The notes below the pieces were generated by a model. The model was not told where the DNA came from and did not search any database. It saw nothing but the letters and a program-made list of their open reading frames with translations. A stretch of 5,931 bases of DNA from Cryomorphaceae bacterium (lineage in GTDB: Bacteria > Bacteroidota > Bacteroidia > Flavobacteriales_G > Salibacteraceae). Where the stretch lies: assembly GCA_003564735.1 (NCBI GenBank), contig PXEK01000257.1:1-5931 (forward strand), given 5' to 3'. The position numbers and the translations under genes were made by a program. Positions 1-5,464 of the stretch are shown in pieces (position 1 is the stretch's first letter; every line of letters begins with the position of its first letter).

Positions 1-1011
1 CTGATGAGATGCCATTGAAACAAAAAGACTTCTCAAATTAATTAGCTCCCGTTCCTTCTTTCGAGTTTTAGCTTGATCATTTTCCAGCTTTATTTTTACG
101 GACATATCCCTTGAAATAATTTGTATAATTTTCTCCTCTCCTAAGCTGTCTAGAATCAAATTAAACTTGGTTTCCAAAAATATTTCTTTCCCGCTTTTGT
201 GAAAGGCCTTATGCACCACCGTACGCGTTCGTTGATTTTTTAAATCGCCCTCGTCCATTTTGAACAACTCATCAATAACCAATTGAGCTTTATTATCAGC
301 AAACAGCTTATCATCAGGAATTTTCTCAATTTCCTCTTGTGTGTAACCCAAAACCGATTTTACAGACGGAGACAGGTAAAGAAAACTCGAATGAGCGTCA
401 ATAAGCGCAATAATATCTGATGCTGAATCGGTTACCAAGCGCAGTAATTGGTTAGTGCGTTTCAACTTCATTCTGCGTTCATGACTTTGAAAAGCTCCCG
501 CCAGCGCTCCTGCGAAACTTTCCAACAAATCTATCTCAACTTTCAGCCATGTTCTCACTTTTTGACATGAATCAAAACCAACAAAACCAAAAAACCTTTC
601 ATTGAGTAAAACAGGCACTAAGATAACAGACTTAATTTTCTGTAACTCAAAGTAAACTCGGCTGGGTGCATTAACAGGCATTTCATCAACTACAGCCTTA
701 AAGGTATGTCCTTCTTTAAGTGAACCAAGCGTATCAATAACCTCTTCACTTTTCACCCCTTTTAACTCGGGGTTGTCGATTTGGGGCTCAATCCCTCGAG
801 CCACCCACTCATTAGCGTATTTCAAATACTCATGCCCCGACCGGTTATAAACTGTAAACAAATAGCACCTATCGGTTTCACTTGACACTCCGAGTACAGA
901 CAAGGCCCTATCAATAGCATCGTCGAAATCGCCGGGCGTCAAAAGCTCCCTGAGTGCACCGGATAAACCGGACAACAGAACTTCGTATCTTTTTATCTTA
1001 TCATCACTCAT
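1..1011 (-). CDS. GAF-PAS sensor histidine kinase, C-terminus cut by window edge
   Basis: The first 337 residues of a sensor kinase are visible. The frame is open through base 1, so the catalytic half lies outside. Residues about 20-170 resemble a GAF sensor domain, with the stretch SVILVPVLLNERFFGFVGF (128-146) typical of the GAF core. Residues about 190-305 form a PAS domain (DIIALIDAHSSFLYLSPSVKS, LGYT, then KSGKEIFLETK and IISRDMS). The last residues, FVSMASHQ, are the start of a HisKA H-box, with phosphoacceptor His336 followed by Gln instead of the commoner Glu. The ATG at 1011 is the only reasonable start, because an in-frame TAA lies three codons upstream (1018-1020). There is no transmembrane segment in the visible part, so this portion is probably cytoplasmic and senses a small ligand or redox cue, which cannot be named. 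Its partner may be the receiver-AraC regulator upstream, although a terminator separates them. The missing part should hold HATPase_c and perhaps a receiver domain. Confidence 0.9.
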   Translation of the reverse strand, partial: MSDDKIKRYEVLLSGLSGALRELLTPGDFDDAIDRALSVLGVSSETDRCYLFTVYNRSGHEYLKYANEWVARGIEPQIDNPELKGVKSEEVIDTLGSLKEGHTFKAVVDEMPVNAPSRVYFELQKIKSVILVPVLLNERFFGFVGFDSCQKVRTWLKVEIDLLESFAGALAGAFQSHERRMKLKRTNQLLRLVTDSASDIIALIDAHSSFLYLSPSVKSVLGYTQEEIEKIPDDKLFADNKAQLVIDELFKMDEGDLKNQRTRTVVHKAFHKSGKEIFLETKFNLILDSLGEEKIIQIISRDMSVKIKLENDQAKTRKKERELINLRSLFVSMASHQ

Positions 1012-1064
1012 AGCATATTACAAATCTCAACTGCTAAGTTTATCCCTGCAAAGCAAACTTTCAT
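1008..1064 (-). CDS. Possible 18-codon leader peptide overlapping the kinase start
   Basis: A short reading frame, MKVCFAGINLAVEICNML, starts at the ATG at 1064. It ends in a TGA (1008-1010) that shares the ATGA tetranucleotide with the kinase start at 1011. This geometry allows termination-reinitiation coupling. The bases before its ATG are A-rich (TTGAGAA), which suits Bacteroidota initiation. No family is recognised, and a frame this short can arise by chance, so this is only a candidate upstream ORF. Confidence 0.2.
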   Translation of the reverse strand: MKVCFAGINLAVEICNML

Positions 1065-1121
1065 TTCTCAATTATTAGTTGGTACACCAAATTGAAAAGC
1101 TCTTTATTTGATACTTTGTGT

Positions 1122-1129
1122 CAAAAATA
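1122..1129 (-). promoter_or_regulatory. Weak candidate -7 box for the kinase gene
   Basis: Read on the minus strand the bases are TATTTTTG, an exact match to the Bacteroidota -7 consensus TAnnTTTG, about 110 nt before the kinase ATG. No TTG/TTTG box is found at the expected distance upstream, and the surrounding T-rich tract could give this match by chance. It is recorded because the terminator at 1318-1362 implies that a promoter must exist somewhere here. Confidence 0.22.
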
Positions 1130-1317
1130 AAAATAACGCGGCTTAAGCATTCGCTTTTCACTAAAAATAAACTACTCCACCGTGTTTAAGCTCTTTGCCT
1201 AATCAAAAAGCCCAACCGTTCTTTTCCTTCCTGCTATCCCGTTTAATTTGGTTCTGACCAATAACCGAAATTCAAACCCATAAAAGCACAAAGGATAAGG
1301 TGCACCGAGATGTCTAT

Positions 1318-1362
1318 AAAAACAAAAACACTTTAACCGCTATGATATGCGCATTAAAGTGT
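1318..1362 (-). terminator. Intrinsic terminator of the response-regulator gene
   Basis: On the minus strand a perfect 9-bp stem (ACACTTTAA pairing with TTAAAGTGT, 1354-1362 with 1328-1336) carries an inner CGC/GCG stem. It is followed directly by a T-rich tail, TTTTGTTTTT. It lies about 70 nt after the regulator's stop codon. The plus-strand reading has no T-run, so it acts in one direction only. Confidence 0.8.
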
Positions 1363-1433
1363 CCTTGTTCTCAATTTCCTACCCTGTGATTAGTCTCACA
1401 ACTGTATAAGCTCAATTTCTAAAATAGAACCCC

Positions 1434-2219
1434 TTACAAGTCGTAAATGTCGTCTGTCATGAATTGCTCACGGACTCTCGCTTGACGCGGCGTAATTCCG
1501 TAAAAATCATTGAAGGTGCGTGAAAAATACGACAAACTATTAAATCCCACTCGTTTAGAAATCTCCGCTATACTGTAGTGATCTTGTTCCAGCATGGTTC
1601 GTGCCACCTTCAAGCGGTATTCGCGTATGTATTTTGATATAGGTTTGTTGGTAAGTCTAAGTACCTTTTTCTGTAAAGCCGACGGACTAAGGTTCACCTC
1701 CTTTGCGATATCACTGTAGTGGAAGTCGGGGTTTTCCAGGTTGTTTTTGATAAGTGAATTCATTTCTGCAAAGAAATTTACCGTTCTATTTTGACCGCCC
1801 GGTTTATGCGGCTTTGACATAAAAGCACGAGCAACGCGTTCGGTATTCGAAATTGAGGAGTTGATTAAGCTCACAAGCTCATCTCCGTCATACGGTTTGG
1901 GAACAAAGTGATTCGCTCCCACTTCATAGCCTGCCAACTTTATGGACTTTTGATTTTTAGCAGTAAGTAAAATAACGGGGACGTGCATGGTTTCATCTGT
2001 TCCTCGAACGTGACGGGTAAACTCAATCCCATCTTTGTTGGGTAACATAACGTCACAAATAATTAAATCGGGAATCTCCCTCTTCAATTTTTTTTCGGCT
2101 ACTTCAGCCGTCTCTGCAGTCTCAATTTTAAATTGATAATTTTTTAGTAGAGCTTCTATAGTGTAGCGTAAATCTTCGCTATCATCAACAACTAAAATTC
2201 GGCGTTTCGTAATTGGCAT
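1434..2219 (-). CDS. Response regulator: receiver domain plus AraC-type DNA-binding domain
   Basis: A 261-aa transcription regulator activated by phosphorylation. Residues about 6-125 form a CheY-like receiver with all key residues: acidic pair Asp12/Asp13, phosphoacceptor Asp56 in LIICDVMLP, Thr86 in LLTA, and Lys108 before the cis-proline in KPY. Residues about 158-255 form an AraC/HTH_18 domain with two helix-turn-helices: IAKEVNLSPSALQKKV, and IAEISKRVGFNSLSYFSRTF followed by YGITPRQAR. The C-terminal layout resembles that of Bacteroidota hybrid two-component systems, but here it is a separate protein. The start is set at the ATG at 2219 (MPITKRRILVVDDS). The frame extends to an ATG at 2273, but those 18 residues lie before the usual receiver start and look like translated leader. 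The likely kinase partner is the GAF-PAS kinase downstream, which is an inference from adjacency. Target genes are unknown. Confidence 0.93.
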   Translation of the reverse strand: MPITKRRILVVDDSEDLRYTIEALLKNYQFKIETAETAEVAEKKLKREIPDLIICDVMLPNKDGIEFTRHVRGTDETMHVPVILLTAKNQKSIKLAGYEVGANHFVPKPYDGDELVSLINSSISNTERVARAFMSKPHKPGGQNRTVNFFAEMNSLIKNNLENPDFHYSDIAKEVNLSPSALQKKVLRLTNKPISKYIREYRLKVARTMLEQDHYSIAEISKRVGFNSLSYFSRTFNDFYGITPRQARVREQFMTDDIYDL

Positions 2220-2291
2220 AACTTTTCGTTTTAGGGTTTTACAATACTCATAGTGAACATAATTTATCCACACCTTTGTTTCAATATGTTA

Positions 2292-2318
2292 CAAAATTAA
2301 CTGAAGGCACATCACAAA
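2292..2318 (-). promoter_or_regulatory. Candidate promoter of the response-regulator gene
   Basis: On the minus strand TAATTTTG (2299 to 2292) matches the Bacteroidota -7 box TAnnTTTG, and TTTG (2318 to 2315) could be the -33 box. The spacer of 15 nt is shorter than the usual 19-20, which lowers confidence. The predicted transcript would start near 2285, giving a 5' leader of about 65 nt to the ATG at 2219. It would still include the alternative ATG at 2273. Confidence 0.35.
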
Positions 2319-2341
2319 CAGGAACACATATCTAACTATGG

Positions 2342-2357
2342 AGTTGAAATAACAACT
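2342..2357. repeat. Short inverted repeat upstream of the regulator promoter
   Basis: AGTTG (2342-2346) and CAACT (2353-2357) are separated by six bases, and the stem could extend with G-T pairs. It lies about 25 bp upstream of the candidate -33 box of the response-regulator gene, where an activator site could sit. It has no clear T-run, so it is not a terminator. Chance occurrence in AT-rich DNA is possible. Confidence 0.25.
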
Positions 2358-2490
2358 TTGTCTTAAAAAGAAAAAAACATAATGAGTCTAAATAGTTTTG
2401 CTTTCATACGCCTTTTATTTTACTTATAGCGAACTTAATTGTAGGTGCTTGATTGCGTTTAGAACAAATACGATAAAAATTGCCCGGTTT

Positions 2491-2515
2491 AAAAATAACC
2501 TGCTCCTTTGGGAGC
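2491..2515 (-). terminator. Probable intrinsic terminator of the lipoprotein-sprT-manC operon
   Basis: On the minus strand a 5-bp GC-rich stem (GCTCC, loop CAAA, GGAGC; 2515-2511 with 2506-2502) is followed by AGGTTATTTTT. An outer AAC/GTT pairing can extend the stem across a small internal loop. It starts about 45 nt after the manC stop. The stem is short and the T-run is interrupted, so it may be moderate in strength. Confidence 0.6.
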
Positions 2516-2560
2516 CGTTACTTTGTATCACAAAATTAGTGTTGCCTTTATGAAAACGCT

Positions 2561-3640
2561 TTATATATATCCGGCCCCAAACCGCTTCTCAATTGAATTT
2601 CTTAGTTCTTTCACTTGCTGTCCATTGTCACGATTCAAAATCAACAAGGCTTTTCCTGTATCTACAACAATAAAGTTGTTTAGGCCTTGAATAGCTGAAA
2701 CTTTACCGTCAGGTACTTTTACAAAGTTACCTCCGGCATCCTCAAATAGAACGTTTCCGTTAAGATTCACATTATCGTTTTCGTCTTTATCCCCTGCCTC
2801 ATAAACCGACCCCCAAGTACCCAAATCGCTCCAGCCGATATCGGCCTTTACCATTTTCACGCTGTCAGAATTTTCCATAATGGCATAATCTATGGAAATA
2901 GAAGGGCATTGTTTATACACTCGATTGATATTTTCTTGCCTATTCTCCTTGGCGTAATCACTCGCGCTCAAATTAAAGAGGTTGTATATATCGGGGGTAT
3001 ATTGCTTAAATTCATTTATGATGGCTTCTGTTTGCCATACAAACATTCCCGAATTCCAGTAAAAATCCCCTGACGCAACAAATTCCTCAGCCTTTTCCGG
3101 TTTGGGTTTTTCAGTAAACCGTTTCACCTCAAATATATTTTTGCCTTCACTGTTTTCAAACTGAATATAACCGTAGCCGGTATCCGGCCGGTGCGGCACA
3201 ATTCCCATGGTTACCAAATCGTGTGATGATTCCACATGGGTGAGTGCCGTTTTCAGCACTTGTTCAAACGCAGATTGCTTCAATATAAGATGATCGGCAG
3301 GGGTAACAATCATTTTTGAACTTTTACCCCCTAATGCGCGAATGCAAAATGCAGCATATGCCACGCATGGAGCCGTATTTCGCATATCAGGCTCTGTCAG
3401 CACCCGGCTTTCCTCTAGCTCGGGCAATTGTTCAAGCACCAAGTTCTTATATTTTTGATTGGTTACCACCAAAAAGTTTTCAGGAGCACAAACAGGTAAC
3501 ATACGATTAAATGTTTGCTGCAAAAGCGTTTGACCGGTGCCCAATACATCTAAAAACTGTTTTGGTTTTTCTACTGTTCCGGCAGGCCAAAATCGCGTTC
3601 CTGCCCCTCCTGCCATTATTACACAATAATTGTTATCCAT
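2561..3640 (-). CDS. manC: Mannose-1-phosphate guanylyltransferase (GDP-mannose pyrophosphorylase)
   Basis: A cytoplasmic enzyme of 359 aa that joins mannose 1-phosphate and GTP into GDP-mannose plus pyrophosphate. GDP-mannose feeds mannose- and fucose-containing surface glycans. Visible family motifs are the nucleotide-binding loop GGAGTRFWP (11-19) with EKPKQF (24-29), EPDMRNTAP (83-91), TPADH (113-117), GIVPHRPDTGYGYI (146-159), FTEKP (175-179), WNSGMFVW (195-202), SIDYAIME (249-256) and GWSDLGTW (269-276). The length fits the single-domain form. The C-terminal phosphomannose isomerase domain of the roughly 470-aa bifunctional enzymes is absent. The start is the ATG at 3640. The frame is open up to 3793, but that extension lies inside the preceding sprT-like gene and precedes the conserved N-terminus. 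It begins one base after the sprT stop, so it is almost certainly co-transcribed and coupled. No glycan-synthesis genes sit next to it here. Confidence 0.96.
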   Translation of the reverse strand: MDNNYCVIMAGGAGTRFWPAGTVEKPKQFLDVLGTGQTLLQQTFNRMLPVCAPENFLVVTNQKYKNLVLEQLPELEESRVLTEPDMRNTAPCVAYAAFCIRALGGKSSKMIVTPADHLILKQSAFEQVLKTALTHVESSHDLVTMGIVPHRPDTGYGYIQFENSEGKNIFEVKRFTEKPKPEKAEEFVASGDFYWNSGMFVWQTEAIINEFKQYTPDIYNLFNLSASDYAKENRQENINRVYKQCPSISIDYAIMENSDSVKMVKADIGWSDLGTWGSVYEAGDKDENDNVNLNGNVLFEDAGGNFVKVPDGKVSAIQGLNNFIVVDTGKALLILNRDNGQQVKELRNSIEKRFGAGYI

Positions 3641-3641
3641 T

Positions 3642-4253
3642 TTACATCTCAATTTTTTGGACTTCGGCAATACCTGAAATGAGTACGGCTCTATTTTCAG
3701 GCAGCTGCAAACATTCATATCGCGTTCTTCTCTTAGCCATTCTTTTATAAACTCGTCCCCGAAAGGCAAAAGGCTTCCCGTATTCAATGTCACTCAAATA
3801 GGTTGCCGGAGTTTTATTGTATTTATTTAAAACGGTGAGCAATCGAGGATCTGAACAAGTGGATGCCTTGGGGTTGGTCATGTATATTTTCAATTGTTGA
3901 AGTATTTCTTGCGGAAAAACATCAAGGTTAAGTAAAGGCTGCATGAGTATTCTAAATTCCTTTTTCCATTCATCTCCATGCGGTTTAACGCGATTTTCAT
4001 ACTTAATAAACACACTGTAGTGAGCCAGCTCATGCACCAAGGTAAGCAAAAAAGCGAAGGGATTTAAATCGGCATTCACCGAGATGCGATGCCCGTTATT
4101 TCCATAGGGGGCTCTGTAATCACCATATTTAGTTCTTCTCGACCTGCTTACTTTTAAGGATAAAGGTTGCCTTACCATGTAGCCTGCCAAGTAAGGGGTG
4201 GCGGCTAAAGGTATAAAACGTTCTAAAAAGTCAGCTACCTGTTTCTCGGTCAT
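3642..4253 (-). CDS. SprT-like zinc metalloprotease-fold protein
   Basis: A 203-aa protein with a SprT-like domain in its first 110 residues. The zinc site is HELAH (74-78), with Glu75 as the putative catalytic base and His92 in PHGDEWKKEF as the likely third ligand. The family includes bacterial SprT and the eukaryotic Spartan/SPRTN domain, which cuts DNA-protein crosslinks; in bacteria the role is poorly defined. The C-terminal part ends with a FRGRVYKRMAKRRTRYECL segment (164-182) that resembles the C-terminal ribbon region of the family. Only two cysteines remain (Cys133, Cys181), so a four-cysteine zinc ribbon cannot form. There is no signal peptide, so it should be cytoplasmic. The gene starts one base after the lipoprotein stop and ends one base before manC. 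As far as I recall, pairing of a SprT-like gene with manC is common in flavobacteria, though the functional link is unclear. Confidence 0.88.
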   Translation of the reverse strand: MTEKQVADFLERFIPLAATPYLAGYMVRQPLSLKVSRSRRTKYGDYRAPYGNNGHRISVNADLNPFAFLLTLVHELAHYSVFIKYENRVKPHGDEWKKEFRILMQPLLNLDVFPQEILQQLKIYMTNPKASTCSDPRLLTVLNKYNKTPATYLSDIEYGKPFAFRGRVYKRMAKRRTRYECLQLPENRAVLISGIAEVQKIEM

Positions 4254-4254
4254 T

Positions 4255-4380
4255 TCATTTCTTTTTATCCCATGAAGGACAAGGCGGGTTACAGTTTTTC
4301 TTGGTGAGCGAACAAGAAGTCATACTCAAAAAGATGACTAAAAATCCTACACCTATTAAAATACCGTTTTTTATCATCAT
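4255..4380 (-). CDS. Small predicted lipoprotein, 41 aa
   Basis: A short gene that standard length cut-offs miss. It has a positively charged N-terminus (MMIKNG), a hydrophobic segment (ILIGVGFLVIFLSM, 7-20) and a lipobox-like MTSC with the lipidated residue at Cys23. The predicted mature lipopeptide is only 19 residues: CSLTKKNCNPPCPSWDKKK. Cys30 and Cys34 could form a disulfide or bind metal, and the tail is lysine-rich. Support comes from the coherent signal peptide, a well-matched promoter just upstream (4409-4440) and a one-base junction with the sprT-like gene. Either of the tandem ATGs at 4380 or 4377 could be the start. It should be anchored in the inner or outer membrane facing the periplasm. 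Very short lipoproteins with a Cys-Pro-aromatic tail are, from memory, frequent in Bacteroidota, but I know no function for them. Confidence 0.78.
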   Translation of the reverse strand: MMIKNGILIGVGFLVIFLSMTSCSLTKKNCNPPCPSWDKKK

Positions 4381-4408
4381 GATTTTCTCTACCGGGTTTT
4401 GTTTGAAA

Positions 4409-4440
4409 CAAAGTTACGTGTAACAGATGAGTTTTTCAAA
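4409..4440 (-). promoter_or_regulatory. Promoter of the lipoprotein-sprT-manC operon
   Basis: On the minus strand TTTG (4440 to 4437) and TAACTTTG (4416 to 4409) are separated by 20 nt, an almost ideal Bacteroidota promoter (TTTG, about 19 nt, TAnnTTTG). Transcription should start around 4402-4405, giving a leader of roughly 25 nt before the first ATG at 4380. The -33 box overlaps the T-run of the sigma-gene terminator. An imperfect palindrome, GTTAC-GT-GTAAC (4413-4424), overlaps the -7 box and could be an operator. Confidence 0.72.
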
Positions 4441-4468
4441 AAAAAAGTCGAACCGTGCGGCTCGACTT
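4438..4468 (-). terminator. Strong intrinsic terminator of the sigma-factor gene
   Basis: On the minus strand a 10-bp stem (AAGTCGAGCC with GGTTCGACTT, one G-T pair; 4468-4459 with 4454-4445) closes a GCAC tetraloop. It runs directly into a tract of nine T, two of which lie in the stem. It starts about 35 nt after the sigma stop codon. The plus-strand reading lacks a T-run. Confidence 0.92.
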
Positions 4469-4502
4469 CTTCTCTATAAAACATTTAAACTGTTAATCAT
4501 GA

Positions 4503-5363
4503 CTATAAATAGTGTTTCAGTAGATTGGAGTTAGCTTTTTTTCTCAAGCTTCTTAGTCCTTTTTCTCTAATTTGCCTGATTCGTTCTCGCGTTAACCCGA
4601 GACTGTTGGCGATTTCTTCCAGGGTCATTGGCGTCTCTCCGTTCAACCCAAACGACAATCTAATCACATCTGCCTCACGTTGTTTTAAGGAAACAAGAAC
4701 GCGCTCGATATCCTTACATAAAGATTCTCGCATTAGCGTATCAGACGGGTGTGTCGAGTTTTCGTTTGTCAATACGTTGAGTAAGCTGTTCTCTTCGCCG
4801 TCCACTAGAGGAGCATCAACTGAAACTTGTTTTTGAGAGTATGTGAACATATTTGCGACATTGTCTGTGTTGCTTTCCAACATATCGGCAATCTCTTCAT
4901 TTGAAGGAGGTCTCTCATGTTCTTGCTCGAGACGTGAATACGCGTTAGCGATTTTTTGTATCGCGCTCACTTTATTGAGTGGAAGTCTCACTACCCGCGA
5001 ATTCTCCGCTATCGCTTGCATAATGCTTTGACGAATCCACCAAACGGCATATGAAATAAATTTAAAACCTTTGGTCTCGTCAAATCTTTTTGCTGCTGTT
5101 ATAAGCCCTATATTTCCTTCGGCAATTAAATCTTCCAGTGTTAAACCGTGACCTTGATACTGCTTGGCCACAGAAATAACAAAGCGCAAGTTTGCGTTTA
5201 CCAATCTGTTAAGAGCTATTTCGTCACCTTGCTTGATTCTCACTGCCAAGGCCACCTCTTCCTCGGGGGTTACCATTTCCTCTTTGGAAACGTCACTCAG
5301 GTATTTGTCTATGGATTTACTATCACGATTGGTAAGCTGCTTTGTAATTTTTAATTGACGCAT
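4503..5363 (-). CDS. RNA polymerase sigma-70 factor, RpoD/SigA type
   Basis: A 286-aa group 1/2 sigma factor that directs RNA polymerase to promoters. It begins with MRQLKITKQLTNRDSKSIDKYL, the hallmark N-terminus of short Bacteroidota RpoD proteins, which lack the long region 1.1 of E. coli RpoD. Region 2 spans about 49-119 (ANLRFVISVAKQYQ, DLIAEGNIGLITAAKRFD, then GFKFISYAVWWIRQSIMQA for melting and -7 recognition). Region 3 follows from about 131 to 215. Region 4.2 (about 247-272) has the helix-turn-helix MTLEEIANSLGLTRERIRQI. Several positions differ from the primary factor as I remember it: AEGNIGLI for NEGNLGLI, AENSRVV for AEQSRIV, and REKGLRSL for KEKAIRRL. It could therefore be a second, alternative RpoD paralog instead of the housekeeping factor, so no symbol is given. 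The start at 5363 matches the family N-terminus. A MarR regulator lies just upstream on the same strand. Confidence 0.95.
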   Translation of the reverse strand: MRQLKITKQLTNRDSKSIDKYLSDVSKEEMVTPEEEVALAVRIKQGDEIALNRLVNANLRFVISVAKQYQGHGLTLEDLIAEGNIGLITAAKRFDETKGFKFISYAVWWIRQSIMQAIAENSRVVRLPLNKVSAIQKIANAYSRLEQEHERPPSNEEIADMLESNTDNVANMFTYSQKQVSVDAPLVDGEENSLLNVLTNENSTHPSDTLMRESLCKDIERVLVSLKQREADVIRLSFGLNGETPMTLEEIANSLGLTRERIRQIREKGLRSLRKKANSNLLKHYL

Positions 5364-5401
5364 AGAATGAAATTTAATTAATAACTAAATCAGAATTGCT
5401 C

Positions 5402-5418
5402 TTTTCGTTAAACGAGAA
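5402..5418. repeat. Imperfect inverted repeat in the sigma-gene leader
   Basis: The arms TTTTCG (5402-5407) and CGAGAA (5413-5418) pair around TTAAA with one G-T wobble. It lies about 40-55 nt before the sigma ATG. No T-run follows it on the minus strand, so it is a poor terminator. An operator or RNA element is possible, and so is chance. No TAnnTTTG box is seen in the 101-nt gap (5364-5464), which favours co-transcription with the MarR gene or use of a non-consensus promoter. Confidence 0.3.
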
Positions 5419-5464
5419 AGTGATGTATCGAAAAAAGGAGGAGAAAGGTTTCAGAAAATGTAAA

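Larger units (their letters stand above)
1012..1433. other. 422-nt intergenic region between response regulator and kinase
   Basis: The regulator-proximal part holds an intrinsic terminator (1318-1362). The kinase-proximal part holds a possible -7 box (1122-1129) and the candidate leader peptide (1008-1064). A small hairpin, TTGGT-TCTG-ACCAA, lies at 1248-1261 without a T-run on either side. I see no other gene, tRNA or repeat here. The length after the terminator (about 300 nt) leaves room for the kinase's own promoter and a long 5' leader. Confidence 0.6.
2220..2560. other. 341-nt intergenic region upstream of the response regulator
   Basis: From high to low coordinates this holds the manC terminator hairpin (about 2491-2515), an AT-rich stretch, a short inverted repeat (2342-2357) and the candidate regulator promoter (2292-2318). 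The open frame over 2220-2273 is judged to be untranslated leader. A 14-codon frame starting at 2407 on the minus strand has no further support. No tRNA or conserved small gene is recognised. Confidence 0.6.

Noticed and set aside
1248..1261. Hairpin TTGGT-TCTG-ACCAA as a terminator or RNA gene
   Set aside because: The stem is only 5 bp, with no T-run on either strand and no surrounding conserved structure.
2220..2273. Upstream ATG at 2273 as start of the response regulator
   Set aside because: The extra 18 residues are not receiver sequence. The ATG at 2219 places the domain at the usual distance from the N-terminus and is preceded by an A-rich leader.
2393..2400. TAGTTTTG on the plus strand as a promoter -7 box
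   Set aside because: There is no TTG at proper spacing and no plus-strand gene downstream. The match is expected by chance in AT-rich DNA.
2363..2407. 14-codon minus-strand frame beginning MKAKLFRL
   Set aside because: It is too short, with no coupling to a gene, no promoter match and no recognisable motif.
3641..3793. N-terminal extension of ManC to an ATG at 3793
   Set aside because: The extension lies inside the sprT-like gene in another frame and has no ManC similarity. The conserved N-terminus begins at the ATG at 3640.
4525..4836. 103-codon plus-strand open frame opposite the sigma gene
   Set aside because: It lies entirely antisense to a clearly conserved sigma factor, its translation has no recognisable domain, and it has no promoter.
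5434..5463. Strong Shine-Dalgarno-like AAAGGAGG on the plus strand followed by an ATG
   Set aside because: The ATG at 5458 is followed at once by TAA, and the spacing is too long. No plus-strand gene exists here.
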